A stretch of DNA of 35,405 nucleotides from Gemmatimonadota bacterium. GTDB lineage: Bacteria > Gemmatimonadota > Gemmatimonadetes > Longimicrobiales > Gaopeijiaceae. The notes beneath the pieces are model-generated. The model made no database searches. It was not told the origin of the DNA and was given only the letters and a program-made list of their open reading frames with translations. Positions 16,463-26,591 of this stretch are shown here, piece after piece. The number at the start of each line of letters is the position of its first letter. The first letter of the stretch is position 1. A program made the position numbers and the translations under genes. The stretch covers positions 1 through 35,405 of the forward strand of contig JADFRS010000021.1 in the NCBI GenBank assembly GCA_022561145.1, read 5' to 3'.

Positions 16463-18466
16463 ATGAGCGAAGGCGACGCTTCGACGCCTGAGGCGCCAAA
16501 GCCCAATCCGTCCTCCCCACAGGCGCGCAGTGGTGGGCCTCCGCCACTTTCCTGGCCTCCGCCTGGCATGGAGTGGATCCAGGGAAGACTCTGGCAAGTG
16601 ACCGTCGTGGCGATGCTGGGGAGTCTGGTCACCGTGCTGCCACTCATCTGGTCGTTGGCGGTGTCGCAGGATTTCTGGAGTCTAGGACCACTCGGGGAGC
16701 ACTGGGAGCTCGGCCTCACGATCACGATGGTGGGGCTGACCGTCTTGTTCGCGGCCTTTTTCCTGCTTTTCAGCCTGATGCGCGCTGCGGGGAGGGCGGC
16801 CGATCTCGGTTACGGCTTCCTGACCATCCTCGAGGTGACCACCGACCTGAGCCGTGACACCGGCTTCCTGCTCCAAGGCAAGCGCCATTATTCGAGGTTC
16901 AGGAGAGACCAGCGCGGCAATCTGGTGATGGCGCGATTGACCGGGGCGGTCCTCTTGTTGGTGTCCTCGTTGTGGCTTGCCGTAGGCTTCGCGGTTGCGG
17001 TGGCGCTCGCGGCTCGGGGGGTCATCGGACCGCGCGATGTCTGGTTTTTCACTGTGGGACCGAGCGTGGTGTTTTTCGTGACCGGTGGAGGCCTTTACGT
17101 CGCTCAGGCGATTCGGGTCCGGATGGCGAGGCTCGCGTGGTTGTCCGACGACGGGGTGGGTGGCTGGTCGGTCCGCGAGGATGCCACCCGCTGGTCTAAG
17201 TCTCTTGACGACGCACGGAGCATGATCGCTCTGGACGCCGGCGCGAAAAGCCAGGGGAGGCTGTTCCGGAATGCGGCGCTCCTGAGCGTCCTTCTCTTCG
17301 TGATCACTGCCGTGCCGATCGTCACGATCTCCATCACCGGCACCGTCGGCCCCATCCTTGCGGAGATTGCGATCCCCCAATTCCTGCGGGTTCAGGAGAT
17401 GGCTGGTGCGATCGAGCCGCTGCGCCGGTTCCGCGTCGCGCCGAACCCTTCCATAACTCCTGTGCAAGCGGGGCTGGCCTTGAACAACGTCGCTTTCGTG
17501 GGCTTGGTTCCGGACGAGGGCCAGCTCGAGTTGGCTCCGACCCGGCCTTTTGCAGAGCACTGGTTCCCGAACCCCGGGATATTCCCCAACATCTTCCAAG
17601 AGGATGTAGCCAGGGACCTCATGCTTCGGACAGATGGTGGATTCGACTCCGATGAGTTGGCTGCGCTTCGGCAAGCCGCCGCCCATCCGGGACAGGCTGA
17701 GCTCGAAATCCTGGCACACGCCGCGGAAGCCGACCTTGTGAGCACTCGGTGGCAGGTGCCGTTCCCGGACACGCTGTCCATGTTCACAATACCGCTCCCC
17801 CACTTCACGGAGATCCGGTACGCCGCGTTGGCGAACGTCAGCAGGGCGGCAGTGGAGGTCATGGACGGAGACCCGGAGCAAGCGGAGCGGACGCTTCATC
17901 AGATGATTTCGGCGGGATTCCTTCTGGTCGATCACGGGCCGACGCTCATCGACAACCTGATGGGTGTGGTTATCGTGGGACTCGGCGGAGACGCCCTGGA
18001 AGGGTTATACGAGGTCCGTGGCCGCACCGAGGACCTGAGCACGCTCAAATGGGCTCGTGAGTCGGCTGCGGCCGCCGCGCACGCCTCCAGACTAGGGGTG
18101 AACGAGGACGACATCCATACCGTGCTGAAGGGCATTCCCAATATCGTCGAGGATGAAACCGCACTACGAGGTCTGCGTTGGGAGTACCTCGCGACGTTCA
18201 ACATGCTGGCGCCGTGTATAAACCTTCACAAGATGGTATTCGGCCCGGATGAGACCTACGATGAATGGCTTCTAAGGAGTAAGGCTGCGCTCGTTCGCTT
18301 CCCGGGAGAGGCTCCGCTGTTCGAGTTGGCCAGTTCGGGCGTGACCAACCTCGTGCAGGAAGTCGGGACTCTCTCACGGATCCTGACCATCGTGCTCGGC
18401 AGGCAGACCAAATCCGGAAGCTGTGCGACCTTCATCTCAGCGTTCGAAACCTACGGGAGTTTCTGA
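16463..18466 (+). CDS. Large membrane protein of unknown function
   Basis: 667-aa ORF; multiple TM segments in N-terminal half, soluble C-terminal half. Confidence 0.75.
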   Translation: MSEGDASTPEAPKPNPSSPQARSGGPPPLSWPPPGMEWIQGRLWQVTVVAMLGSLVTVLPLIWSLAVSQDFWSLGPLGEHWELGLTITMVGLTVLFAAFFLLFSLMRAAGRAADLGYGFLTILEVTTDLSRDTGFLLQGKRHYSRFRRDQRGNLVMARLTGAVLLLVSSLWLAVGFAVAVALAARGVIGPRDVWFFTVGPSVVFFVTGGGLYVAQAIRVRMARLAWLSDDGVGGWSVREDATRWSKSLDDARSMIALDAGAKSQGRLFRNAALLSVLLFVITAVPIVTISITGTVGPILAEIAIPQFLRVQEMAGAIEPLRRFRVAPNPSITPVQAGLALNNVAFVGLVPDEGQLELAPTRPFAEHWFPNPGIFPNIFQEDVARDLMLRTDGGFDSDELAALRQAAAHPGQAELEILAHAAEADLVSTRWQVPFPDTLSMFTIPLPHFTEIRYAALANVSRAAVEVMDGDPEQAERTLHQMISAGFLLVDHGPTLIDNLMGVVIVGLGGDALEGLYEVRGRTEDLSTLKWARESAAAAAHASRLGVNEDDIHTVLKGIPNIVEDETALRGLRWEYLATFNMLAPCINLHKMVFGPDETYDEWLLRSKAALVRFPGEAPLFELASSGVTNLVQEVGTLSRILTIVLGRQTKSGSCATFISAFETYGSF

Positions 18467-18503
18467 CGAGTCACCCTCCCCACGGCGCCACCTGCTAGAC
18501 AAG

Positions 18504-18540
18504 GCGGGCCAGACCTTCTAGATCGGGGGGTCCGGCCCGC
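18504..18540. terminator. Strong GC hairpin in intergenic region (terminator or 5' leader structure)
   Basis: GCGGGCCAGACC...GGTCCGGCCCGC: 12-bp stem with one mismatch, followed by AACTTTCTTG. Confidence 0.5.
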
Positions 18541-18562
18541 AACTTTCTTGGGGAGGTAAGTA

Positions 18563-19936
18563 GTGTCGAGATCCAGTCTTAGTGTATTCGTAGTACTCTT
18601 CGTCGCGTTGGCCCTCGCTCAGTCCGCGTCTGCCCAGACCGACATCGAGCGAGCCTACCGGGGTGACGCCGACCGTCTCATCGAGGCGGCACTGGCGGAC
18701 AGTGCTGCGTATGACCGCCTGGCCGAGCTGGTCGACCGCTTCGGGCATCGCCACAGCGGGTCTGCCAGCCTGGAACTCGCGATCGACTGGATCCTCGACC
18801 AGATGGAGGCTGACGGCCTCGAAAACGTCCACGGCGAGCCGGTCTTGGTGCCTCACTGGGTTCGTGGCCAAGAGTCCATCCACATGCTTCAACCTCGCCG
18901 GAAGGAGCTCCCGATGCTTGGCCTCGGAGGTAGCGTCGGAACTCCACCGGGCGGTATCCGGAGTGAGGTCATGGTCGTGGGGAGCTTCGCCGAACTCGAG
19001 GCACGGGCGGATGAGGCGCCCGGACGCATCGTGCTCTTCAATGTCCCGTTCACCTCGTACGGCGAAACCGTGCGATACCGCGGCGACGGCGCGGTGGCGG
19101 CAGCCCGTGTGGGAGCGGTCGCCAGCATCATCCGGTCCGTGACGAACTACTCGCAGCAGACACCGCACACCGGGGCGATGGGCTACGCGGAGGGGGTGAC
19201 CAGGATCCCGCACGCCGCCATCACCGTGGAGGACGCCGAGATGATCCAGCGCATGGTGGATCGCGGCGAACGCGTCGAACTGCTGATCGAGATGGAAGCG
19301 AAGACTCTTCCCGACGTCATGTCGCGCAACGTGGTTGCGGAGATCGTTGGCCGTGAGAAGCCGGAAGAGGTCGTTGTTCTCGGTGGACACATCGACTCAT
19401 GGGACGTCGGGCAGGGTGCCATGGATGACGCGGGGGGTAGCGTCGCGGCATGGGAGGCGGTCCGGCTCATGAAGGAACTGGGCATGAGACCTCGCAGGAC
19501 GGTGCGCGTGGTGCTTTGGACCAACGAGGAGAACGGCTTGGCGGGTGGTAACGCTTACCGCGAAGCCCATTTGGACGAGGTCGGCGACCACGTGCTTGGC
19601 ATTGAGTCCGATAGCGGCGTGTTTCGCCCGCTCGGATTCGGTTTTACCGGGTCTGACGACGCGTTTGAGATCATGCAGCGCATCGGGCGTTTGCTGGACC
19701 GGATTGATGCCGGCAGAATCAGTCGTGGCGGCGGCGGGGCCGATATAAGGCCCCTCCAGCGGGACGGAGTGCCGGTAATGGGACTTCAGGTGGACGGCGC
19801 GCGCTATTTCTGGTATCACCACACTCATGCGGACACGATCGACAAGCTCGATCCCCGTGAGGTGGGACTCAGCGTCGCCGCCATGGCCGTGATAGCCTAT
19901 GTGGTCGCGGATCTGCCCGAGCGATTGCCACGGTAA
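18563..19936 (+). CDS. M28-family metallopeptidase, secreted
   Basis: Signal peptide; VVLGGHIDSWDVGQGAMDDAGGSVAAWEAVRLM, LWTNEENGLAGGNAY, YHHTHADTIDKLDPREV. Confidence 0.93.
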   Translation: MSRSSLSVFVVLFVALALAQSASAQTDIERAYRGDADRLIEAALADSAAYDRLAELVDRFGHRHSGSASLELAIDWILDQMEADGLENVHGEPVLVPHWVRGQESIHMLQPRRKELPMLGLGGSVGTPPGGIRSEVMVVGSFAELEARADEAPGRIVLFNVPFTSYGETVRYRGDGAVAAARVGAVASIIRSVTNYSQQTPHTGAMGYAEGVTRIPHAAITVEDAEMIQRMVDRGERVELLIEMEAKTLPDVMSRNVVAEIVGREKPEEVVVLGGHIDSWDVGQGAMDDAGGSVAAWEAVRLMKELGMRPRRTVRVVLWTNEENGLAGGNAYREAHLDEVGDHVLGIESDSGVFRPLGFGFTGSDDAFEIMQRIGRLLDRIDAGRISRGGGGADIRPLQRDGVPVMGLQVDGARYFWYHHTHADTIDKLDPREVGLSVAAMAVIAYVVADLPERLPR

Positions 19937-20217
19937 GAGCCTGTCTACGCCATGCCTCGGGTTCCATTACCTAGGGCGCGAGGTGCACTAGGCCGAGACT
20001 GACTCCGGCACTTGGTCGGTCGACTCGAGCAGGTCGCTTATCGCAGGAGGGCTCCGCCCACGTCGTTCAGCAGTACCATACCACGTTCGCCTCGCTCAAG
20101 GAGTGTTAGGAATTGGCGGCTCCCGCGCAGTACTCCGGGGGCGATACGTTAATGAGAATCGGCTATGAGGCCGCCATTCTTTAGCACCTTAAGAGATCTT
20201 CACGACCCCCTCGTAGC

Positions 20218-21096
20218 TTAGGGGCGAACGCCGGGCCAGGGGTTCCGCTCCTGGGGCCCCACCGGCTGCGTCGAGCGCGTCGGCCGCGTTCCTTCACGGG
20301 TAACCAGGTCGAAGCGATCGCCCGGAGCCAGGAAATAGAATCTGCCACTGCCGTTGACCGTCTTTTGACTGTCATAGATGAGCACGTAGCTCTCACCAAT
20401 CACCTCGAACCGATCTCCCGTGACCACAATGGCCGTGTTCTCGTCGATGCCAATTCCCAAGAGTTCGGGTCTCGCCTCGACGATCTCGATCAGGTCGAAC
20501 TGTCGGTTGCGCCTCAACACGTGCTGATCGATGGCGGTGTTCTTGAGGTAGCCGAAGCCGACCTCGTGGTCCCCCATCATGATCGTGTTGGTTTGCGAGT
20601 CGCCGCGCGCGAGATAGGAACCCTGAATCGAGGCGCCCGCGGAAGATCCCCCGATGACACCGCCTCGACCGAGGACGTTGTGGATTTCCACTTCAGTGAG
20701 GGTTCCGCCGTAAGCGTCGACGAGCCGCCACTGCCGGCCTCCTGGAAACCAGATACCGGTGGCCTCCGTGATCGGCTTCACGAACTCAGGCGAGTCGGCT
20801 TTGGCACGGTCGTTGGTGTGCAAGACCGTCAGGTTGGTCGCACCTTGCGCTCGGAAGGCGCTGAGCCCGCCAAAAAACTGATCGTAATCGTCGCCGCCAC
20901 CTGCTGTCGGGATGACGACTATGGCTGCTTGCGGGCCTCCTGCGAGCTCGATGAACCGCTGCATTATCGCCGGGTCGCGCATGGCGCCGCCGACGATGAC
21001 CAGCGAGCCTCGAGCTGGGCCCACCTTTTGTGCGTTACCGAGGGCGGGGAGGGCCAAGAAGCCCATGACCGCAAGAATGCTCAATCTCTTCATCAT
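20218..21096 (-). CDS. Cyanophycinase (peptidase S51 family), secreted
   Basis: Signal peptide MMKRLSILAVMGFLALPALGNAQ; GSLVIVGGAMRDP, GVIGGSSAGASIQGSYL, LGIGIDENTAIVV. Confidence 0.9.
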   Translation of the reverse strand: MMKRLSILAVMGFLALPALGNAQKVGPARGSLVIVGGAMRDPAIMQRFIELAGGPQAAIVVIPTAGGGDDYDQFFGGLSAFRAQGATNLTVLHTNDRAKADSPEFVKPITEATGIWFPGGRQWRLVDAYGGTLTEVEIHNVLGRGGVIGGSSAGASIQGSYLARGDSQTNTIMMGDHEVGFGYLKNTAIDQHVLRRNRQFDLIEIVEARPELLGIGIDENTAIVVTGDRFEVIGESYVLIYDSQKTVNGSGRFYFLAPGDRFDLVTREGTRPTRSTQPVGPQERNPWPGVRP

Positions 21097-21242
21097 ACGT
21101 ATTTCCCTCCAAGGGCAGAGGCCGAGTGAAGGAGCACAGCGGATGGCGCTACGAGTGCCCCGGTGGATGGCGAGGGGCCAAGGTGAGGGAAGAGATCGCC
21201 ACGCGATAGGGTGACGCCGGGCCGAGTTCGCTGACCGATGGT

Positions 21243-21830
21243 CTAGTGGCCACCCTCGCGTTCGAGGTCGAGCAGGTGCCGCTTCCGCCAGAGACCACCG
21301 CTATAACCTCTGAGCTGTCCGTCGCTCCCCACTACCCGGTGGCACGGGATGATGAGAGCGATTCGGTTGTCCCCGTTGGCCCTTCCGACCGCGCGCTGCG
21401 CGCCAGGGTGGTTCGCCAGGCGTGCGAGTTCCTCATAGGTGCTGGTCGAGCCGTACGGAATCTCGATCAGGCGCTGCCAGACCTCCAGCTGGAAGGCGGT
21501 GCCGGCGAGGTTTAAGGCGACGTCGAAGGAGGTGCGCCGGCCATCGAAATATTCGGTAACCTCGTGCTCGGCCTGCTCGAGGTGGACGTTGCTGCCGGGT
21601 GTTACCGAGCACTTTAGCCGGCGCCTCACCCGTTTGAGCTGAGTCTCGAGCAGGGGCCGGTCCGCGAACTCGAGAAGGCAGAGTCCCTCCTCGGAGGCGA
21701 GTGCCACCATGGGGCCGAGCGGTGTAAGGATCCGGCGGGCTAGCACGACGTCGAGAGCAGTGGCGCGTCCCGGCGTCGCTCCAAAGAACCCTCCAAAGGC
21801 CTCGGTAGCCGGCAGCGTAAGTGTCGTCAC
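21243..21830 (-). CDS. ogt: Methylated-DNA--[protein]-cysteine S-methyltransferase with residual AraC-type HTH tail at N-terminus
   Basis: IALIIPCHRVVGSDGQLRGYSGGLWRKRHLLDLE; TPLGPMVALASEEGLCLLEFADRPLLETQLKRVRRRL; N-terminal AFGGFFGATPGRA resembles the end of an AraC HTH. Confidence 0.9.
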   Translation of the reverse strand: MTTLTLPATEAFGGFFGATPGRATALDVVLARRILTPLGPMVALASEEGLCLLEFADRPLLETQLKRVRRRLKCSVTPGSNVHLEQAEHEVTEYFDGRRTSFDVALNLAGTAFQLEVWQRLIEIPYGSTSTYEELARLANHPGAQRAVGRANGDNRIALIIPCHRVVGSDGQLRGYSGGLWRKRHLLDLEREGGH

Positions 21831-21911
21831 GGATCAAATGTGGCGAACGGGATCCGATCGTTCCACCGAAACGCTTACATGGAATTCAGATGTGGGTGGG
21901 AGCCACCCTGC

Positions 21912-21939
21912 CACCCCCGGGGGACTTCCCCCGGGGGTG
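21912..21939. terminator. Perfect 13-bp GC inverted repeat downstream of susD-like gene
   Basis: CACCCCCGGGGGA-CT-TCCCCCGGGGGTG. Confidence 0.6.
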
Positions 21940-21959
21940 CAGAACAACGTGCGGAGAAA

Positions 21960-23303
21960 TCAGCCGCCTCGGGCCAGCGTTTCAGCCTCCGGAATGGGGA
22001 ACATGGCATTCACCTGGTGCGACGGAACCGCGAGCGGAAGCTCACTGAGCTTTCCATACCGCCGCATGTCGATCCACCGATGCCCGCCCTCGAACAGGAG
22101 CGAGAACCACTTCTGGTTCAGGAGCTCGTCGAGGATGTTGGCCGCAGTGAGGTCGGCCCGGGCATCCAACCCGCCCGAAGTCGTACGGATGAGGTTGATG
22201 TCGTCCGCTGCGTCGGCAATGTTGCCGAGCCCGACGTTGGCTTCGGCGCGGAGCAGGATGAGCTCCTCGTTCCGAATGAACGGGACCGTGGCACCAGTGC
22301 TCAGGTAGATGTTGAACGCCTTGTCGGACGTCACACCCAACTGAGTCTGGGGTGGTATGTCGCGGATTTTCGCAGCGATCCGGTCGTCGACGTCGCCGTT
22401 CTCCTTGAGCTCAGCCGCCGCTGCGGCCGCCGGGTGCGCCAGAATGTCCGGGGTCTGGGTAGGATCGAACAGGTTGTTTCTGGTATCTCCGGAAGCCGAT
22501 CCAAACGTGTGATACACGCCCAAGGTCAGGTCGGCGCCCGTGTCGAGGAAGGAGGCGTCCAGCGAGGCCAAAGCACCGCTGAAGTTGCCCATGTATACGT
22601 CCACGCGTGCCTTGAGAGCCCGGTTGAACATCACGAATGTCCCGGGAATGTCGAACCCGTCGAACCCGGAGGTGAGCAGGAACGGAAAGCTCTCTCCGCC
22701 GGCTTGAAGGTGCCCGCGAGCCTCGTCGAGCAACGCAGCGATCGCAGTGAGCACCTGATCCCTGCCCACGATCGGGGCCGGCTCCGCATCGAGCGGGCGG
22801 TCGGTGTCGATCACCGCACCGTTCGTGTCGCGCGTGTTGATGACCATCAGGAGGTCATACGCCTGGATGGTCTTGGCGAAGCCACGAATCGCTTCGAGCT
22901 CTGCGCCGGAGAATCCCTGCGCCTCCGCGAGAGAGTTTAGCAGGATATTGGCGTTCCGGATATTTCTGTACCGGAGCGTCCACAGGTTCGCGCCGAACGC
23001 CGGGCTACCCGGGTCCAACGCACCATCCAGCATCTCGGTGATGAACCGAGGATCCGAACCGTCGAAGTTGTAGGATTCTCGGCCCAGGATGCCCAGCAAC
23101 GATGTGTATCCGTTGCGGGTGGCTATCTGCGCGCGGGTTCCCACTAGCAGGCCTTGGGCCGAAGTGTTCACCAGCACACGCGTTGGGTTGTTCTGGAGCT
23201 CTTCCAGGCTCGGATTGTTGAAGTCGGGGATCAGGAGATCGTCGCTGCAACCTGCCAGCACGACAGCTCCGACCAGCACCGACAGCAAAGGTAGTTTACG
23301 CAT
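21960..23303 (-). CDS. SusD/RagB-like outer-membrane lipoprotein
   Basis: MRKLPLLSVLVGAVVLAGCSDDLLIPDFNNPS; RNEELILLRAEANVGLGN, LLFEGGHRWIDMRRYG, FPIPEAE near the C-terminus. Confidence 0.93.
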   Translation of the reverse strand: MRKLPLLSVLVGAVVLAGCSDDLLIPDFNNPSLEELQNNPTRVLVNTSAQGLLVGTRAQIATRNGYTSLLGILGRESYNFDGSDPRFITEMLDGALDPGSPAFGANLWTLRYRNIRNANILLNSLAEAQGFSGAELEAIRGFAKTIQAYDLLMVINTRDTNGAVIDTDRPLDAEPAPIVGRDQVLTAIAALLDEARGHLQAGGESFPFLLTSGFDGFDIPGTFVMFNRALKARVDVYMGNFSGALASLDASFLDTGADLTLGVYHTFGSASGDTRNNLFDPTQTPDILAHPAAAAAAELKENGDVDDRIAAKIRDIPPQTQLGVTSDKAFNIYLSTGATVPFIRNEELILLRAEANVGLGNIADAADDINLIRTTSGGLDARADLTAANILDELLNQKWFSLLFEGGHRWIDMRRYGKLSELPLAVPSHQVNAMFPIPEAETLARGG

Positions 23304-23359
23304 TTTGGTATATCCTTCGCTGAGAATCGAAAGACGATTCAGTCGCATAGCAATCATGA

Positions 23360-26300
23360 TCAGAAGCTCACGTTGAGCGAGAACCAGAAGCTCCGGCTCG
23401 GCGGGAACGGCGCAACGTCCACGTTACGCGAGATCGCCTGGTTGCCGAAGTTGCTCACCTCGGGATCGAGGCCGCTGTATTCCGAGAACGTGAGCAGGTT
23501 CCGCCCGCTCAGTGTGGCCGTAAGGCTGTTGACGGCGTTGCCGAAGAAACTCGCAACCACGCTCGCCGGGAAGTCGTACGACACGGACAGCTCACGAAGC
23601 TTGAGGTATGTGGCGCTTTCCATATAACCATGGCTGTCCCCGCCAAACCAGGCATTGAGCCGTTGCTCGCCCAGCGTACCGCCGATCATGGTTCCGTCAC
23701 CCAGGTCGACCGGGTCGACGACCTGCTCGTGATCGACGTAGTTCTGACCGAAGTCGTACAGCAGTTTCGTCAGGTTGATTATGGTACCGCCGTCCTGCCA
23801 GGTCCACAGCCCGTACAACGAGAAGTTGCCGAACTGGAAATCGTTGCCCCAGGAGACCGTGAAGTCCGGGTTGGCGTCGCCGACTTTGCCGACGATCTGG
23901 CTCCCGTCGGGGTTCAACCCGAGGTTCGTCACGATCTGCGTGGCAGACGCGCCTACCTCCATCCGGAACGCCCCAAGCGAGGTTCCGAATCCACCACCGG
24001 TGTTGAACGCCGGCACCGGAAGGCTGAGGATCTCGCTGCGATCCCTGTAAAACGTAGCCCTGGAAACCCACGAGAAGCTTCCCGTGGTGATCGGTGTCGC
24101 CGCCACCGCGACCTCGAGACCCCTGACGCGGAGCTCGCCACCGTTGAAGATCTGCGAGGTGAAGCCCGAGGAGGGCGCCAGCGTACGCCGGAGAAGCAGA
24201 TCCGTGATGTTCTTCTGGAAGCCGGTGACCTCCAAACTCGCCTTACCGTCGAAGAAGGAGACGTCGACACCGGCCTCGATCTCCGACTGGCGCTCCGGCT
24301 TGAGGCCAGGATCGCCTGCGGAGCCCTGCACGACGATCGTCGGGATTCCCTCGATGTTGTTGGTCCCGGTGAGGGCGGTGAACTTCTGGCCGAAGAGGGG
24401 ACGGTTGCCCGCCTGGCCCCAAGCCGCACGAAGTTTCAACTCGTCGATTCCAGCCGCCACGTCCGGGAACCGGAAGGACGCCGACGCCTTCGGATAATAG
24501 AAGAACTTGTCGGACTCACCGTTCGCGCTGGCCCTGTCCGCGCGTATTCCTCCGGACAGCATGAGCCGCTCGTCGAGCAGCAGGACTTCTTCCTGGATGT
24601 ACACACCGAAGTCCCGCACCTTCTGACGTAATTCATTCACTCCCACCACCGTCCCGGCGTTCACGTTGGGCTGCCCGGCAATGAGGTTCTGGCTGGTGAT
24701 ACGGGAGACGTTGAGATCCTGGTCTGAATACTGCACACCCGCCGACGTGAGCGCCGTGTAGGCGCCCGAAGAGGGTGTGTAGCTATGAACCAGATTCGCG
24801 TTGATGTTGAGGTTCAAGTTGTCGCTGCGACTGAGCAGCGACGTGCCCGCGAGCCCGTCGAGGGGCTCGAACTGAAGCTCGGGTGGCGAGAAGATCTCGT
24901 TCTCTTGAGTGAAGTAATCGAGGCCGCCCGTAAAACGGAACTGGAGCGACTGAGTGGTGCTCTTTATCACGTCGACGTTGAGGTCGGCCGACGCGATCAT
25001 CCGCCACACGTCCTCGTCGTTCTTGAGGAGGGCAGCCGTCTGGAGTGGGTTGCTGCGTTCGAACGGATTCACCGGGAACGTGCCGTCGGCTTGCTGGCTG
25101 AGGTTCACGAAGTTGGGCGTAAACGGGAACACCATGTAGTAGCTGGTGCCACTGTTGTCGTTGTTCGTGATGCCGCGCTGCGCAAGAGTGTGCAGAATGT
25201 TCGTGTTGAACGTGAGCGTAGCCCTGTCGCCGACCCGCTGCTGAAGATTTACCCGCACGGACTGCTTCTCGAAGCCCGTGTTGTCGATGATCCCCTCGTC
25301 GTTCTTCCACAGGCCCGACACGAAGAAGCGCGTGCGGTCGGTCCCGCCGCTGAGGCTGAAGATCGTCTCGGTCGAGAGGTCGTTCCGTCCGCCGAGCAAC
25401 TCCTCGTGGTCGAACGCAACGCCCGGTGTGAACACACTCCTTGCAGTTTCGCCCCATGTCCCGACCGCTTCCTCCACGGTCTCGAACGTGCGGCTGCCCA
25501 GTTTGTTCGAGATTGAGAACATGCCTACGCGCTGGGTCAGTTCGAACCGAGTCTCGCCCGGGCGGCCCTGTTTGGTCGTGATGATGATCACGCCGTTGGC
25601 CGCCTTGGACCCATAGATGGCGGACGCCGCAGCGCCCTTGAGGATCTCGATCTTCTCGATGTCGTTGGGGTTGAGGTCGGAGATGCGGTTCACAAGCGCG
25701 TCCTGGGTCAGCGACGGGTTTGACCCACCGCTCGCTCGGCTGATCGCGTTCTGGTTCGACGGAATCGCGGCGTTCGAAACGATGACGCCGTCCACGACGT
25801 AGAGCGGCTCCGAAGCTCCGATGATCGTAGACGTGCCGCGAAGCCGCACCTGCAGGCCGCCTCCCGGGGCGCCCGAGTTGGTCTCGATCAGTGCGCCGGG
25901 GACTTTGCCCTGAATCGCCTTCTCGAGAGTCTCCGCCGGCACGCGGGCCATCTCCGCGACGGGGATCGTGGCGATGGCGATCGATAGGTTACGGCGTGCT
26001 ACCGCTGTGGCCCGACCCGTCACGACGACACCCTCGATGTTCAGGACGTCGGTTTCGAGCGAGATCGTAACATTGCTCTGCTGCGCGCTCACCACCATCT
26101 CGGCGGTCTTGAAGCCCAGCATGGTGACGCGGATCCGCACCTCACCGGCGGGGGCCGAGAGCAGGAATAGGCCGTTTTGACCGGAGACTGCTCCGATCTG
26201 AGTGCCCACGACGCTTATCAAAGCGCCGGGCAGCTCGAACTGCTCTGTGGAGGAGATGACTCGCCCACGGATCTCGCGCTGCTGCGCATCCGCCGGGAGA

Positions 26301-26362
26301 GCCATTCCTGCCAGAAGCAGTAGGCAAAGTGGAAACAAATGTCTCTTCATGGTTTGCTCCAT
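23360..26362 (-). CDS. SusC/RagA-family TonB-dependent outer-membrane receptor
   Basis: Carboxypeptidase-like N-domain IRGRVISSTEQFELPGALISVVGT; plug LRGTSTIIGASEPLYVVDGVIV, IEILKGAAASAIYGSKAANGVIIITTKQG; barrel terminating SFWFSLNVSF. Confidence 0.95.
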   Translation of the reverse strand: MEQTMKRHLFPLCLLLLAGMALPADAQQREIRGRVISSTEQFELPGALISVVGTQIGAVSGQNGLFLLSAPAGEVRIRVTMLGFKTAEMVVSAQQSNVTISLETDVLNIEGVVVTGRATAVARRNLSIAIATIPVAEMARVPAETLEKAIQGKVPGALIETNSGAPGGGLQVRLRGTSTIIGASEPLYVVDGVIVSNAAIPSNQNAISRASGGSNPSLTQDALVNRISDLNPNDIEKIEILKGAAASAIYGSKAANGVIIITTKQGRPGETRFELTQRVGMFSISNKLGSRTFETVEEAVGTWGETARSVFTPGVAFDHEELLGGRNDLSTETIFSLSGGTDRTRFFVSGLWKNDEGIIDNTGFEKQSVRVNLQQRVGDRATLTFNTNILHTLAQRGITNNDNSGTSYYMVFPFTPNFVNLSQQADGTFPVNPFERSNPLQTAALLKNDEDVWRMIASADLNVDVIKSTTQSLQFRFTGGLDYFTQENEIFSPPELQFEPLDGLAGTSLLSRSDNLNLNINANLVHSYTPSSGAYTALTSAGVQYSDQDLNVSRITSQNLIAGQPNVNAGTVVGVNELRQKVRDFGVYIQEEVLLLDERLMLSGGIRADRASANGESDKFFYYPKASASFRFPDVAAGIDELKLRAAWGQAGNRPLFGQKFTALTGTNNIEGIPTIVVQGSAGDPGLKPERQSEIEAGVDVSFFDGKASLEVTGFQKNITDLLLRRTLAPSSGFTSQIFNGGELRVRGLEVAVAATPITTGSFSWVSRATFYRDRSEILSLPVPAFNTGGGFGTSLGAFRMEVGASATQIVTNLGLNPDGSQIVGKVGDANPDFTVSWGNDFQFGNFSLYGLWTWQDGGTIINLTKLLYDFGQNYVDHEQVVDPVDLGDGTMIGGTLGEQRLNAWFGGDSHGYMESATYLKLRELSVSYDFPASVVASFFGNAVNSLTATLSGRNLLTFSEYSGLDPEVSNFGNQAISRNVDVAPFPPSRSFWFSLNVSF

Positions 26363-26591
26363 ACGTTGAGGGTCATACGGGTCTGGGGGATATCTGAAGG
26401 TGGCGCCTTTGCCGTTGGGGCACTATGAGCAGACCGACCCATTCGGCGCTACGTAACTAGTGCGTGAGACTGCATACTTATGCGGCTCCCATTTGGAAGG
26501 ATGGGGTTATCCACCGGGCATCGCAACCTTACGATGGTACGGGCTCGGTTGGGCATTGAATCCTTGTTCGCGGTCGGCCGGAATCGAGATT

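Noticed and set aside
16682-17935. 417-aa minus-strand ORF
   Set aside because: Shadow ORF antisense to the 16463..18466 membrane protein; low-complexity, Arg/His/Glu-rich, no recognisable domain.
20200-20224. Short hairpin/tRNA-like CCCCCTCGTAGCTTAGGGG at the end of the cyanophycinase gene
   Set aside because: Only a 5-bp stem and no D-arm/T-arm continuation; too weak to call a tRNA or terminator.
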